Made by a program: the position numbers and the translations under genes. Under the pieces are notes generated by a model. That model saw only the letters and a program-made list of their open reading frames with translations, did not search any database and was not told the DNA's origin. From Agromyces tardus (GTDB lineage: Bacteria > Actinomycetota > Actinomycetes > Actinomycetales > Microbacteriaceae), in contig NZ_RHHB01000005.1 in assembly GCF_003710805.1 (NCBI RefSeq), positions 1 to 64,000 of the forward strand: a DNA stretch of 64,000 nt, given 5' to 3'. Shown here in pieces: positions 8,622 to 17,172 of this stretch (positions are counted from its first letter, which is position 1; every line of letters starts with the position of its first letter).

Positions 8622-8964
8622 TGAACTTCCCCTTCAATCGGCGGGTGCGAATTCACCCGATACCCTTACTTCCGCCCGAAGGCCGGGTTCGGATGCACCC
8701 TCCCGCAAATTCCATCCGGGAATCCGCGAACGGCGTGCGCACATCGAGTCTCGCCAGGCTCACCGGCGGCATGCCCGCCCGACCGGACAGATGCGCAACC
8801 TGAAGGAAGGCATCAGGTCCCGCCGCGCCATGGCGGTGTGCTTCCCGGGATGGCCGCACCAGGCCGGTCCCACGCCGCGGCGCGGTCTCGCTGTCGCCGG
8901 CGGCCTTGGCTATCGTGATCGTTGCGGGGGCGGGCACTCCCCGCGGTCTGTAGGGGGAACGGGG
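8622..8964. other. Intergenic region, divergent promoters expected
   Basis: About 340 bases between the divergent small secreted-protein gene and the alkylsulfatase gene. It must hold both promoters. I see no convincing -35/-10 pair, operator palindrome, RNA gene or coding frame. The only notable piece is TAGGGGGAACGGGG just before the sulfatase ATG, which serves as its ribosome-binding site. Confidence 0.4.
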
Positions 8965-10881
8965 ATGGCAGTGGGTGGAGCGTACGGTTCGAAGCCGGCG
9001 ACCGAACATACGACGGCGGCGAATCGCGCGGCGCGGGATGGACTCCCGCTCGCCGATCGGCGCGACTACGAGGACGCGGCGCGCGGCTTCATCGGCACGC
9101 TCGACGACCCGGTGATCCGCCGTGCGGATGGAACCCCGGTCATCGACATCGACGCGCATGCCTTCGTGCACGAGGCCGACGACGCGCCCGACGAAGTGCA
9201 CCCGAGCCTCTGGCGGCACGCGCAGGTGACCGCGCACCACGGCCTGTTCGAGGTCGTCGAGGGCGTGTACCAGGTGCGCGGATTCGACCTCGCCAACATG
9301 ACGCTCGTCGAGGGCGACACCGGAGTCATCGTGATCGACCCCCTGTCGTTCACCGAGACCGCGGCTGCAGCGCTCGCCCTGTACCGTGCGCACCGCGGCG
9401 ACCGCCCCGTCTCGGCCGTCATCTACACGCACAGCCACGGCGACCACTACGGCGGATCGCGGGCCATGGTCGACGGCGCCGGGTCGGTCCCGGTGATCGC
9501 GCCCGACGGGATGGTCTACGAGGCGGTCGCCGAGAACATCTACGCCGGAACGGCGATGCTGCGCCGCGGCATCTACATGTACGGTCCCATGCTTGCGACC
9601 GGGCCCCGTGGACAGGTGAACGCCGGACTGGCGAGCGCCCTGTCCACCGGGGGCAGCGCGACGCTCGTTCCGCCAACCGACCTCATCACGCGCACTGGTG
9701 AGACCCGCACCATCGACGGCGTCGAGATGGTCTTCCAGATGGCGCCGGGCACCGAGGCCCCCGCCGAGTTCCTCGTCCACTTCCCGCAACGACGGGTGCT
9801 CTGCGCGGCCGAGGACGTGAACCACCTGATGCACAACCTCTACACGCTGCGCGGCGCCCAAGTGCGCGACGCCGCGACGTGGTGGAAGACCCTGAACGAG
9901 ACGATCCGCTTGTTCGGGGCGGACACCGAGGTCATCCTCGGCCAGCACGGCTGGCCGCGATGGGGCGCCGACGACGTGCGCGAGTATCTCCGCGATCAGC
10001 GCGACCTGTACAAGTTCATCCACGACCAGACACTCCGCCTCGCCAACCTCGGCGGGACGCCGATCGAGATCGCCGAGCAGCTGCGGCTGCCGGCTGGCCT
10101 GGACGCCCAGTGGTACAGCCACGGCTACTACGGCTCGCTGAATCACAACGCCAAGGCCGTCTACCAGCGGTACCTGGGATGGTACGACTCCCACCCCGCA
10201 CACCTGCACCCGCTGCCCCCCACGGAGGCCGGCCGGCGCTACGTGGAATACATGGGCGGCGCCGACGGCGTTCTCGAGAAGGCCCGCTCCGCATTCGACG
10301 ATGGTGACTACCGGTGGGTCGCCGAGGTGCTCACGCACGTCATGTTCGCCGACCCTGCCAACACCGACGCCGCAGAGCTGCAAGCCGACGCTCTCGAGCA
10401 GCTCGGCTACCAGGCCGAGAATGCGACCTGGCGCAACGAGTACCTCATGGCCGCGCTCGAACTCCGGCAGGGCGTCCGCGATCTCGGTAGCATCGACCTC
10501 GCCACGGCCGACGTGTTCGCCGCGATGACGACGGAGATGATCCTCGACTACGCGGGCATCAAGCTGAACGCCGAGCGCGCCGGCGACCTCGCCGCATCGG
10601 TGGTCTGGACCGTCGAAGACGCGCCCGGCGGACCGGTCGACTACCTGCTCGAGGTGCGCAACGGCGTACTCGTGTACACCGCCGATGCGCAGCACCCCGA
10701 ACCGGACGCCACGGCGAGTTCGACGAAAGCCGCCCTGGCCCAAGCGCTGTTCGGCGGGCGGCCGCTCGACGAACTCGTCGCAGCATCCGACATCGCGATC
10801 GGCGACGAGACCGACGTGGTCGCTCGGATCTTCGGCCTGCTCGACGACTTCCCGCTGTGGTTCGAGATCGTGCGGCCGTAA
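8965..10881 (+). CDS. Alkyl sulfatase, metallo-beta-lactamase fold (SdsA1/BDS1-like)
   Basis: 638 residues, the usual size for type III linear alkylsulfatases. The ATG at 8965 follows a purine-rich GGGGGAACGGGG. The zinc-binding motif THSHGDHYGG sits near residue 160. The second-shell AAEDVNHLMHNLYTLRG region and GQHGWPRWG supply further metal ligands, as in SdsA1. Residues after about 400 form the dimerisation/TPR-like region, and the last about 110 residues resemble the SCP2-like domain that binds the alkyl chain. The family hydrolyses primary alkyl sulfates such as dodecyl sulfate to alcohol and sulfate. No signal peptide is evident. Transcribed alone. Confidence 0.93.
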   Translation: MAVGGAYGSKPATEHTTAANRAARDGLPLADRRDYEDAARGFIGTLDDPVIRRADGTPVIDIDAHAFVHEADDAPDEVHPSLWRHAQVTAHHGLFEVVEGVYQVRGFDLANMTLVEGDTGVIVIDPLSFTETAAAALALYRAHRGDRPVSAVIYTHSHGDHYGGSRAMVDGAGSVPVIAPDGMVYEAVAENIYAGTAMLRRGIYMYGPMLATGPRGQVNAGLASALSTGGSATLVPPTDLITRTGETRTIDGVEMVFQMAPGTEAPAEFLVHFPQRRVLCAAEDVNHLMHNLYTLRGAQVRDAATWWKTLNETIRLFGADTEVILGQHGWPRWGADDVREYLRDQRDLYKFIHDQTLRLANLGGTPIEIAEQLRLPAGLDAQWYSHGYYGSLNHNAKAVYQRYLGWYDSHPAHLHPLPPTEAGRRYVEYMGGADGVLEKARSAFDDGDYRWVAEVLTHVMFADPANTDAAELQADALEQLGYQAENATWRNEYLMAALELRQGVRDLGSIDLATADVFAAMTTEMILDYAGIKLNAERAGDLAASVVWTVEDAPGGPVDYLLEVRNGVLVYTADAQHPEPDATASSTKAALAQALFGGRPLDELVAASDIAIGDETDVVARIFGLLDDFPLWFEIVRP

Positions 10882-11627
10882 GCGGGCGGCGGCCGTCGTC
10901 AGCGCTTGCGCGCGCGACGTCAGAGGAAGCAGGTTCGTCCGCGGAAGCCGGACATCGACTGCCCGTCGATGACCTTCGCACGCCCGGATCGCACCAGGTC
11001 ATGCTCAGACGTGGTCACGCGAATCGAGACGAGGGAGTGAGAATCGGTCTGAGAGTCGCGGATTCTGCTGTTGTAGCGAGGGCGGGACTCGAACCCGCGA
11101 CACCACGGATCGGACGAGACCGTTCACGAGTCTTTCTCCTCGAAACCGAAATATCGGATGGTCTCGGACTGGCCCGGGATTCCTTGAGAGAACGGATGCT
11201 GCGGGAGCGATGGTACTCGAATGAGATGGGAACGTCTCGGGTGAGATCGAGTGCATATTCGTTGAATAAGCGTGCGCGCATCGAGTCACCCGAGGTCTCG
11301 CCCCCTCTGCCGACCCGGTGCCCCACCAAGAGCCCAGTCTCGCCCGGCTCCGTGACGTTGGCAGATCGAGCAGCGATGGGATCATCACCGTGGTGTCTCG
11401 ACATCACAGATCAGGAGTCACCGCTCCGTGCAGCAGACTCCTCTGAGGCAATGCTCTCCTCGAGCGCTCATGGTCAAGGAGTTGAGTCCGGCACGGCGAC
11501 AGCGCACACACCACGCCCGCATTGCTCGGATTGCGACTCATGCCGGGCGGGGCGGGAGGTCCACCGTTCCAGCTTCGACAATGTGACCAGATCTGAGCGG
11601 ATCGTGGTCCGCGAACAACGAGCGAGC
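10882..11627. other. Non-coding, more AT-rich region with a tRNA 3' fragment
   Basis: About 750 bases without a believable gene. Base composition is visibly less GC-rich than the flanks from about 11040 on. It contains the 37-bp duplicate of the tRNA-Met 3' end (annotated separately) and the small inverted motif ATTC-gtt-GAAT near 11256. Short frames through the region on the minus strand are tRNA-derived or low quality. I read it as the decayed edge of an integrated element. Confidence 0.5.
11071..11107 (-). repeat. Duplicate of tRNA-Met 3' end (candidate attachment-site remnant)
   Basis: 37 bases identical to 22383-22419, covering the T arm, acceptor 3' strand and flank of the tRNA-Met gene, in the same orientation. 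The rest of a tRNA is absent: sequence beyond 11107 has no D arm or anticodon arm. Duplications of a tRNA 3' end in direct orientation are the usual footprint of tyrosine-integrase insertion. No integrase gene is visible between the two copies. Confidence 0.75.
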
Positions 11628-11996
11628 TCACGACGGATGCAGCCCAAAAAGGACGTAAAGATTGGCCGATAACAATGTCAACGCTGCAGCGATGAAATAG
11701 CCGATCCAAGTGAAACGTCTTCCTCGCCTTCGCTCGCGAAACCAAATCGCGCCGAGGGCCCCCGTCGACAAGGCAATGACCAGCGCCGTGACCTGAAGCG
11801 TGATATCGGTCAAGAACTCGGTCGGGCTCCGCATCAATTCCTCGCCGAACCTTGTGTTCTCAAGCGCAATATCGAACCAACGGGCGAAGGCAATAAACGC
11901 CGGCAGCAGCACACCCAGGAAGAAGACATACACCGCAGTGCGCCGTGGCCCTGCGCTCTCTCCACCCTGCGTCTCCGTGTTGTGCGTTGATACCAC
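11628..11996 (-). CDS. Small three-helix membrane protein, function unknown
   Basis: 122 residues with three hydrophobic segments: about 20-40 (AVYVFFLGVLLPAFIAFARW), 65-88 (ITLQVTALVIALSTGALGAIW) and 97-118 (WIGYFIAAALTLLSANLYVLF). A basic RERRRGRRF loop lies between the last two, which predicts that loop on the cytoplasmic side. Codon use is more AT-rich than neighbours (for example AAA, ATT, GAT), suggesting transfer. It lies in the patch bounded by the tRNA fragment and the SGNH remnant. No homology recognised. Confidence 0.6.
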   Translation of the reverse strand: MVSTHNTETQGGESAGPRRTAVYVFFLGVLLPAFIAFARWFDIALENTRFGEELMRSPTEFLTDITLQVTALVIALSTGALGAIWFRERRRGRRFTWIGYFIAAALTLLSANLYVLFGLHPS

Positions 11997-12049
11997 GTCT
12001 CTCTCGTTTCTCGGTTCTGGTGTGGATACGCCCGCTTGACGAGCTCGGG

Positions 12050-12349
12050 CTAGTAGACACCCACGAGAGCGGCCTCCACCGCGTCCGAATAGAGCGTGGT
12101 CCCGAGATCCGTCGGATGAACGGACTGCTGGGACACCAGGCTATCGGCGATGTTGAACGGCTTATCACCTGGGGTGAAATCGTCCAACACAAGTCCGTTC
12201 ATCCCAGAATCTGCGGGAACCAGGCTAGAGCAGAGGGTGTGGCCTTCGTAGGTTGTCTGCGGGTCGATGTAGATCACTCGTTGGTTTGCCGAGTCCGCAG
12301 CTTCAGCGGAAGCCCTGTGTCCAGGGCCGTGCAGGCGCAGCTCGACTGC
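12050..12349 (-). pseudogene. C-terminal remnant of an SGNH/GDSL hydrolase
   Basis: The frame from about 12349 down to the stop at 12050 reads like the last hundred residues of an SGNH hydrolase. A helix-like lead-in is followed by RVIYIDPQTTYEGHTLC (the usual V-x-Y-V-D ... F-x-G-H-x-x-C region) and near the end the catalytic His motif SVHPTDLGTTLYSDAV. The GDS nucleophile block and everything upstream are missing; an in-frame TGA occurs at 12350-12352. A shorter reading from GTG at 12277 exists but would lack the active site. AT-richer codons match the neighbouring membrane-protein gene, so both may come from the same transferred segment. Confidence 0.6.
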
Positions 12350-12442
12350 TCAGCACCTCAGTCGGGCGACCAGTAACCGGCCTCCAGCGCATCAGCCCCG
12401 GCATCCGACCTCATCGAAGAGGACGCGGCACCCGGGCTCCGG

Positions 12443-13585
12443 TCACGAACTCGCGGGCGCGTCCGTCGGCGTCGCCGACGGGCTCGGCGAGGGGTCCGGC
12501 GCGGTGAGCTCGGCGATCGCACGTTCGAAGGCGGCGATCGTCGCGGCATCCACCGCGCCCGTCGGCTCGACTCCGAGCGCAGTCTGGAACGCCTGCATCG
12601 CTGCGGTGAGGTCATCGGTCCACACTCCGTCGACCGCCCCGTCCCAGAAACCGGCGAGCTTGAGCGTCTGCTGCACGGCGGCCGTCGACGCCAGCGACTC
12701 TTGGGCGGCAGCTCCACCGAGCGCCACCAGTTCGGCCTGGAGCGCCGCAGCGGTCGCCTTGTCGACCGTGCCCGTCACCGGCAACCCGTTCGCCTCCTGA
12801 AGGTCTTCGACCGCTTGCACGGTGAGCGGCCCCGACACGCCGTCGACGGTACCGGAGTAGTACCCAGCCGTGGCGAGGTCCTGCTGCAGCGCGAACGTGT
12901 ACGCGCTGACGGCCGCCGCGGCCTGCACCTGCTGCTCCTCGGTGAGGCATCCGGCATCGGCGAAGAGCTTGAGCCACGCCATCTCGAGCGCGACGACCGC
13001 GCTGTTGAACTGCTCGGATGCTTCCGCCAGGGGCGTCTGCTCGGTGATGGAGGCCTGCGCGGCCTCGAAGTCGGCATCGGCCTGCTTCACCCGATCGACG
13101 GTGGCCGCGGGCGCCAGCGGCGTGCTGGTCGGAGGCGGGGTCGGCTCGGCGACCGCGGGCGAGCTGGAGGCCCCTGCCTCGGCCGCGGCCAGAGCGGCCT
13201 GCGCCTCCGCGAGGTCCTGCTGGGCGACGACGAGGGCCTGCTGCGCGTCGACCGCGGCCTCCGCGCCATCGAACGCGTCGTCGCGGGGATCGGCGAGGTC
13301 TTTTCCTGCCACCCTGACGTCGCCGACGGTGGGCGCGGTGTCGTTCAGCACGTCGCCGTACCGATCAAGTGCGTCGATGTAGTCCCGGCTTGCTCCGCAG
13401 AACTCCGTCGACGCGGCATCCAGCTCCGCCTGGGCGCTCGCGACGGCCTTCTCCTTCGCGGTGACCTGGGCCTTGGCCCGGTCGACGCTGCTGGCGCCTT
13501 CGGTGCAGCCGGAGAGACCCACCACGACCACGATCGATACCACGGCAGTTGCGAGGAACCCCGTCGTCCTTGTTCGATTCCACAT
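12443..13585 (-). CDS. Lipoprotein with coiled-coil region and two peptidoglycan-binding domains
   Basis: 380 residues. A signal peptide with lipobox (VVVGLSGC, Cys about residue 27) predicts a membrane-anchored lipoprotein. Residues 35-140 are Ala/Gln/Glu-rich heptad-like helix (AKAQVTAKEKAVASAQAELD ... AQQDLAEAQAALAAAEAG), then a Pro/Thr linker. From about 225 there are two PG_binding_1 repeats: YYSGTVDGVSGPLTVQAVEDLQ and FWDGAVDGVWTDDLTAAMQAFQ, each followed by the G-x-V/A-D-x-A/T-T-x-A helix. A Ser/Pro-rich tail ends the protein. The family binds the glycan-peptide wall; a tethering role between membrane and wall is inferred. No catalytic domain is present. Confidence 0.85.
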   Translation of the reverse strand: MWNRTRTTGFLATAVVSIVVVVGLSGCTEGASSVDRAKAQVTAKEKAVASAQAELDAASTEFCGASRDYIDALDRYGDVLNDTAPTVGDVRVAGKDLADPRDDAFDGAEAAVDAQQALVVAQQDLAEAQAALAAAEAGASSSPAVAEPTPPPTSTPLAPAATVDRVKQADADFEAAQASITEQTPLAEASEQFNSAVVALEMAWLKLFADAGCLTEEQQVQAAAAVSAYTFALQQDLATAGYYSGTVDGVSGPLTVQAVEDLQEANGLPVTGTVDKATAAALQAELVALGGAAAQESLASTAAVQQTLKLAGFWDGAVDGVWTDDLTAAMQAFQTALGVEPTGAVDAATIAAFERAIAELTAPDPSPSPSATPTDAPASS

Positions 13586-13957
13586 TCAGATCCCCCGACC
13601 ATGAGCGTGGTCACATCATGCCACCCGGACGCGCCCGACGAACGTAAGTGGCGCGGGCGGTCTCGTGAAGGGGCGGACCGGATGGCCGACCCCCGACACC
13701 GGCCGCGGAGACCACGGTATGGGAGCCGGCACGGTGTTCCATCGAGCGGGCTACCCTCGGTCCGTCATGCATTGATATCGGAGGTGCTCAGCAACCCAGG
13801 CGGGTCGTCGCAGGACGCCAGGACGTTGGTTGAGTTGTAGCGACTCATGCACGGCCAAGATTGGCTCGCGGCGGCGCACGAAAGTCGTGACGGCGCGAGT
13901 GCGCCCTCGGTAGGCTTTCGCCACACCCGACGCGCGGGAGCGATCGAGAGGACGGCG
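13586..13957. other. Divergent intergenic region
   Basis: About 370 bases between the divergent lipoprotein and amino-acid permease genes. A GGGGGATC ribosome-binding site precedes the lipoprotein ATG. A 27-codon minus-strand frame (13765-13848) is the only short ORF and has no support. No operator palindrome or RNA gene is evident. Confidence 0.35.
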
Positions 13958-15286
13958 ATGTCGACCACAGAACCTGCTCGGCGTATGACCGTCGCCCAGG
14001 CCACCTTTATCGGTGTGGGGTCGATGGTCGGCGCGGGCATCTTCGCCCTGCTCGGGGCGGCGGGTGCCGTCGCTGGATCGGCCGTCTGGCTGTCGTTCCT
14101 CATCGCCGGCGCAATTGCCGGGCTGCAGGGGTACTCCTTCGCGAAGCTCGGCGCGACCTTCCCATCGGGTGGCGGCCTGCTCGCCTTCATCGCCCGGGGT
14201 TTCGGCGAGGGGCACTTCGCGGGCATCGTCGCCTGGCTGTTCTACGTGACGGGCTCGATCGTCGCCGCGATGGTCGCATCGTCGTTCGGTGGGTACGCGA
14301 GTTCGGTGGTCGCAGGCAACGACCCGACGTGGGCCAAGGTCTTCGCGGTCCTGCTCGTGCTGGTGATGACCGCGCTCAACGCGGTGGGCTCGAACGCGGT
14401 CGCCAGGGTGCAGTCCGTGATCGTGAAGATCGTCCTCGGCATCCTCACCGTGTTCGCGATCGCGACGATCGCGAACTGGGACCCGGCCCTGCTCGACCCC
14501 GCCGGGTACCCGGGCGTGCGCGAGATCATCGCGAGCGTCGCGCTCACGTTCTTCGCGTTCCTGGGCTTCGGTGTCATCACCTTCACTGCGAAGGACCTTC
14601 CACAGCCGAAGCGCCAATTGCCGCGGGCCGTGTACCTCGCGCTCGCCATCGCGACGACCGTGTACGTGGCCGTCGCCCTCGGGGTCTTCGGCACCCTCAC
14701 GGCCGACCAGGTCGTCGCGTATGGCACCACCGCGCTCGCCGAGGCGGCCCGCCCGGTACTCGGCGACTGGGGGTACGTGCTCATGGTGATCACGGCGCTC
14801 TTTTCGACGGCCGGTGCGGTGAACGCGAGCCTGTACCCCTCGGTCGGGATGACGCGGCACCTCGCCTCGGTCGGCCAGTTCCCGCCGGTGTTCGGCCGCT
14901 CGATCCGCCGTGCGCCGATCGGGCTGCTCGGGATCGCGGCGCTCACGATCATCTTCGTCACGCTCTTCGACCTGAACAAGATCGCCTCGATCGGCAGCGC
15001 CGTGGCGCTGCTCGTGTTCTCGTCGGTGACGATCGCCCACTTCCGGCTCTACAAAAAAACCGGCGCGAGCCTCATCGTGCTGATCATCGCCCTCGTGGCG
15101 ACGCTCGGCACGTTCGTGGTGTTCGTGACGACGACGCTCGTCAACGAGCCCGCCACCGCGATCGCCCTCGTCGCGATCATCGTGCTGGCGGTGGTGGTCG
15201 ACTTCATCTGGAAGCGCATCCGCGGCCCGCGTGAGCCTCAGGTCGAGCCCACAGTGCCGGGCGAGCCCGCCACGCCTGCGACCTGA
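13958..15286 (+). CDS. APC-superfamily amino-acid permease
   Basis: 442 residues from the ATG at 13958, which follows GAGAGGACGGC. About twelve membrane segments are visible. The first helix carries the APC substrate-binding motif GVGSMVGAGIFALLG, and the sixth region contains FFAFLGFGVITFTAKDLPQPKRQLPRA-type sequence (the F-x-G-F-x-x-x-x-x-x-E/K-x-x-x-P-x-R/K motif). It should import amino acids or amines by proton symport or exchange; the substrate is unknown. The C-terminal tail is short, polar and Pro-rich. The gene converges with the M20 dipeptidase operon across a short region containing a hairpin. Confidence 0.9.
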   Translation: MSTTEPARRMTVAQATFIGVGSMVGAGIFALLGAAGAVAGSAVWLSFLIAGAIAGLQGYSFAKLGATFPSGGGLLAFIARGFGEGHFAGIVAWLFYVTGSIVAAMVASSFGGYASSVVAGNDPTWAKVFAVLLVLVMTALNAVGSNAVARVQSVIVKIVLGILTVFAIATIANWDPALLDPAGYPGVREIIASVALTFFAFLGFGVITFTAKDLPQPKRQLPRAVYLALAIATTVYVAVALGVFGTLTADQVVAYGTTALAEAARPVLGDWGYVLMVITALFSTAGAVNASLYPSVGMTRHLASVGQFPPVFGRSIRRAPIGLLGIAALTIIFVTLFDLNKIASIGSAVALLVFSSVTIAHFRLYKKTGASLIVLIIALVATLGTFVVFVTTTLVNEPATAIALVAIIVLAVVVDFIWKRIRGPREPQVEPTVPGEPATPAT

Positions 15287-15328
15287 GTGCCGAGCGGATG
15301 CCGCGTACGCGGCGTGTACGCGACGGTC

Positions 15329-15350
15329 GGCGGATGCCGCAGCATCCGCC
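15329..15350. terminator. Hairpin between convergent permease and dipeptidase genes
   Basis: GGCGGATGC (15329-15337) and GCATCCGCC (15342-15350) form a perfect nine-base stem with loop cgca, in the 87-base gap between two converging genes. No T-run. A bidirectional terminator is the likeliest role. Confidence 0.55.
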
Positions 15351-15373
15351 CACCCGGTCGTGCACGTCGGTGA

Positions 15374-16726
15374 TCAGTCGAGGGGCGCTCCGTACGCGCG
15401 CAGGAACAGCGCCTCGCTCAGGGCCAGCCGCTCGATCTCGGTCGGATCGACGCTCTCGTTGGGCGCGTGGATGAGGGCGAGCGGCTCCTCGACGCCCATG
15501 AGGATGATCTCGGCACCGGGATACGTATCGGCGAACACGTTGCACAGCGGGATCGAGCCGCCCTGGCCGAGCGTCGTCATGGGGACGCCGTAGGCCTCCT
15601 GCATCGCGGCTGCCATCGCCCGGTACGCCGGCCCGTCGGTCTCGGCCTCGAACGGCGAGCCGACCGCCTCGGTCTCCACCTCCACGTGCACGCCCCACGG
15701 TGCGGCGGCGCGCAGGTGTGCGACGAGCGCGTCGTGCGCGGCATCCGCGGCCATGCCGGGCGGCACCCGAAGGTTCAGCCGCGCGGCCGCGCGGGGGACG
15801 ATCGCGGCCGTCGAGCCGACCACCGGCGGGCTGTCGATGCCGAGCACGGTGACGGCAGGGCGCGCCCACAACATGTCCGACACGGTTCCGTCGCCGAGCA
15901 ACTCGACTCCTTCGAGCACTCCCGCGTCGGTGCGGAACTGCTCGGGCGGGTACGGCGCGCCCTCCCAGCGCCGGGAGGCGTCGAGCCCTGCGATCGTCGT
16001 GTTGCCGGCCGAGTCGCGCAGCGAGGCGAGGATCGCGATCAGCGCCGCGAGCGCATCGGGCGCGGGACCGCCGAACATGCCCGAGTGCACCTCGGACGCC
16101 ATCGACTCGACTGTCACCACCACGTTCGCCATCCCGCGCAGCGTCACCGTCGCAGCGGGATGCCCCACGGCGGCATTGCCCGTGTCGCACACGAGGATCG
16201 CGTCGGCGCGCAGCAGTTCGGGGTTCGCGGCCACGAACGCCTCGAGCCCTCCCGTGCCCTGCTCTTCGGAACCCTCGACGACGAGCTTGAGGTTGACCGG
16301 CACGTCGTCGCCGAGCGCCCGAAGTGCGAGCAAGTGCATCAGGATGTTCCCCTTGCAGTCCGCCGCGCCCCGTCCGTACCAGCGGCCGTCCACCTCGGTG
16401 AGCTCGAACGGCGGTGTGCGCCAGGCGGACTCGTCGAGGGGCGGCTGCACGTCGTAGTGCGCGTACAGCAACACGGTCGCGGCACCCGGATCGCCGCACG
16501 GGCGGAAACCGACGACGGCGTCGCTGCCGTCGGGCGTGCGCTCGAGGCGCGCGTCGGCGAAGCCGAGCTGCTGGAATCGGCCGCGCACCCACTCGGCCGT
16601 CTTCGCGCACTCCTCGGGCGGAAACTGCCGCGGGTCGGCGACCGATCGGAAGGCGACGAGTTCCGCGAGTTCAGGGCGCACCCGCTCCATCAGCTCGCCG
16701 ATGCGAGTGCGCAGATCCACGCTCAT
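15374..16726 (-). CDS. M20-family metallopeptidase (dipeptidase)
   Basis: 450 residues from the ATG at 16726, which overlaps the upstream gene's stop (ATGA). All M20 zinc-site motifs are visible: YAHYDVQPP (His, Asp), GRGAADCKGN (bridging Asp), EGSEEQGTGG (catalytic Glu pair), LVCDTGN (Asp), SEVHSGMFGG in the lid/dimerisation domain and GQGGSIPL near the C-terminus. The arrangement fits the PepV/carnosinase-like dipeptidase branch. It hydrolyses dipeptides or N-acyl amino acids in the cytosol. It is the last gene of a three-gene coupled operon behind an amino-acid antiporter, which suggests that the transported substrate is a peptide or releases an amino acid. Confidence 0.92.
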   Translation of the reverse strand: MSVDLRTRIGELMERVRPELAELVAFRSVADPRQFPPEECAKTAEWVRGRFQQLGFADARLERTPDGSDAVVGFRPCGDPGAATVLLYAHYDVQPPLDESAWRTPPFELTEVDGRWYGRGAADCKGNILMHLLALRALGDDVPVNLKLVVEGSEEQGTGGLEAFVAANPELLRADAILVCDTGNAAVGHPAATVTLRGMANVVVTVESMASEVHSGMFGGPAPDALAALIAILASLRDSAGNTTIAGLDASRRWEGAPYPPEQFRTDAGVLEGVELLGDGTVSDMLWARPAVTVLGIDSPPVVGSTAAIVPRAAARLNLRVPPGMAADAAHDALVAHLRAAAPWGVHVEVETEAVGSPFEAETDGPAYRAMAAAMQEAYGVPMTTLGQGGSIPLCNVFADTYPGAEIILMGVEEPLALIHAPNESVDPTEIERLALSEALFLRAYGAPLD

Positions 16727-17172
16727 CCGTTCGCCGAGTCGGTCGTCTCGAGGCTGTCGACGAACTGCCGGAAGTCCTCCAGCTCGTCCGGGCAGTACAC
16801 CTCGATGATCGCGAGTTGACCCTTCAAGACCTTGTTGTCGACGATCACCGGGCGCTCGCCCGGGCCGCCCGCGCCGGTCGTCAACATTCCGTACAGCGTT
16901 GCACGGCTGAGTGCCTGATTCGGATTGGCGCACACGGCCCCGCCGTCATCGCCCAGTACGCGGGCGATGATCTCGGGCGCCGGCGGCGCCGTCGCACCGG
17001 CATCCTCGAGCACCTGGACGAGCTGAGACGCCTTCTCCTCGGCCCGCTGGCTCTCTCGAGCGGAGGCAAAGGCGATCACCGCCCACACGGCGAGGATGAT
17101 GAGGACGACGGACACGACGATGTAGAGCACCGATCGCTGGCGCGGGCTCTGTTCCTCGGTTCCAGTGCTCAT
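16723..17172 (-). CDS. Single-pass membrane protein of unknown function in the dipeptidase operon
   Basis: 149 residues. A polar N-terminus of about 15 residues leads into one hydrophobic segment (VLYIVVSVVLIILAVWAVIAF), then an acidic, helical extracytoplasmic domain of about 110 residues with two cysteines (GAVCANPN and EVYCPDE) that could pair. There is no lipobox and no recognised domain. Its start overlaps the antiporter stop (ATGA at 17169-17172) and its stop overlaps the dipeptidase start, so all three are translationally coupled and probably act together. It could be an accessory subunit of the antiporter or a sensor; this is inference from position. Confidence 0.75.
   Translation of the reverse strand: MSTGTEEQSPRQRSVLYIVVSVVLIILAVWAVIAFASARESQRAEEKASQLVQVLEDAGATAPPAPEIIARVLGDDGGAVCANPNQALSRATLYGMLTTGAGGPGERPVIVDNKVLKGQLAIIEVYCPDELEDFRQFVDSLETTDSANG

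Noticed and set aside
11005-11407. Minus-strand frames across the tRNA fragment, about 130 codons
   Set aside because: They translate tRNA sequence and lack any protein-like composition.
13765-13848. 27-codon frame MSRYNSTNVLASCDD... on the minus strand
   Set aside because: No ribosome-binding site, no hydrophobic segment, no homology; lies in a promoter region.
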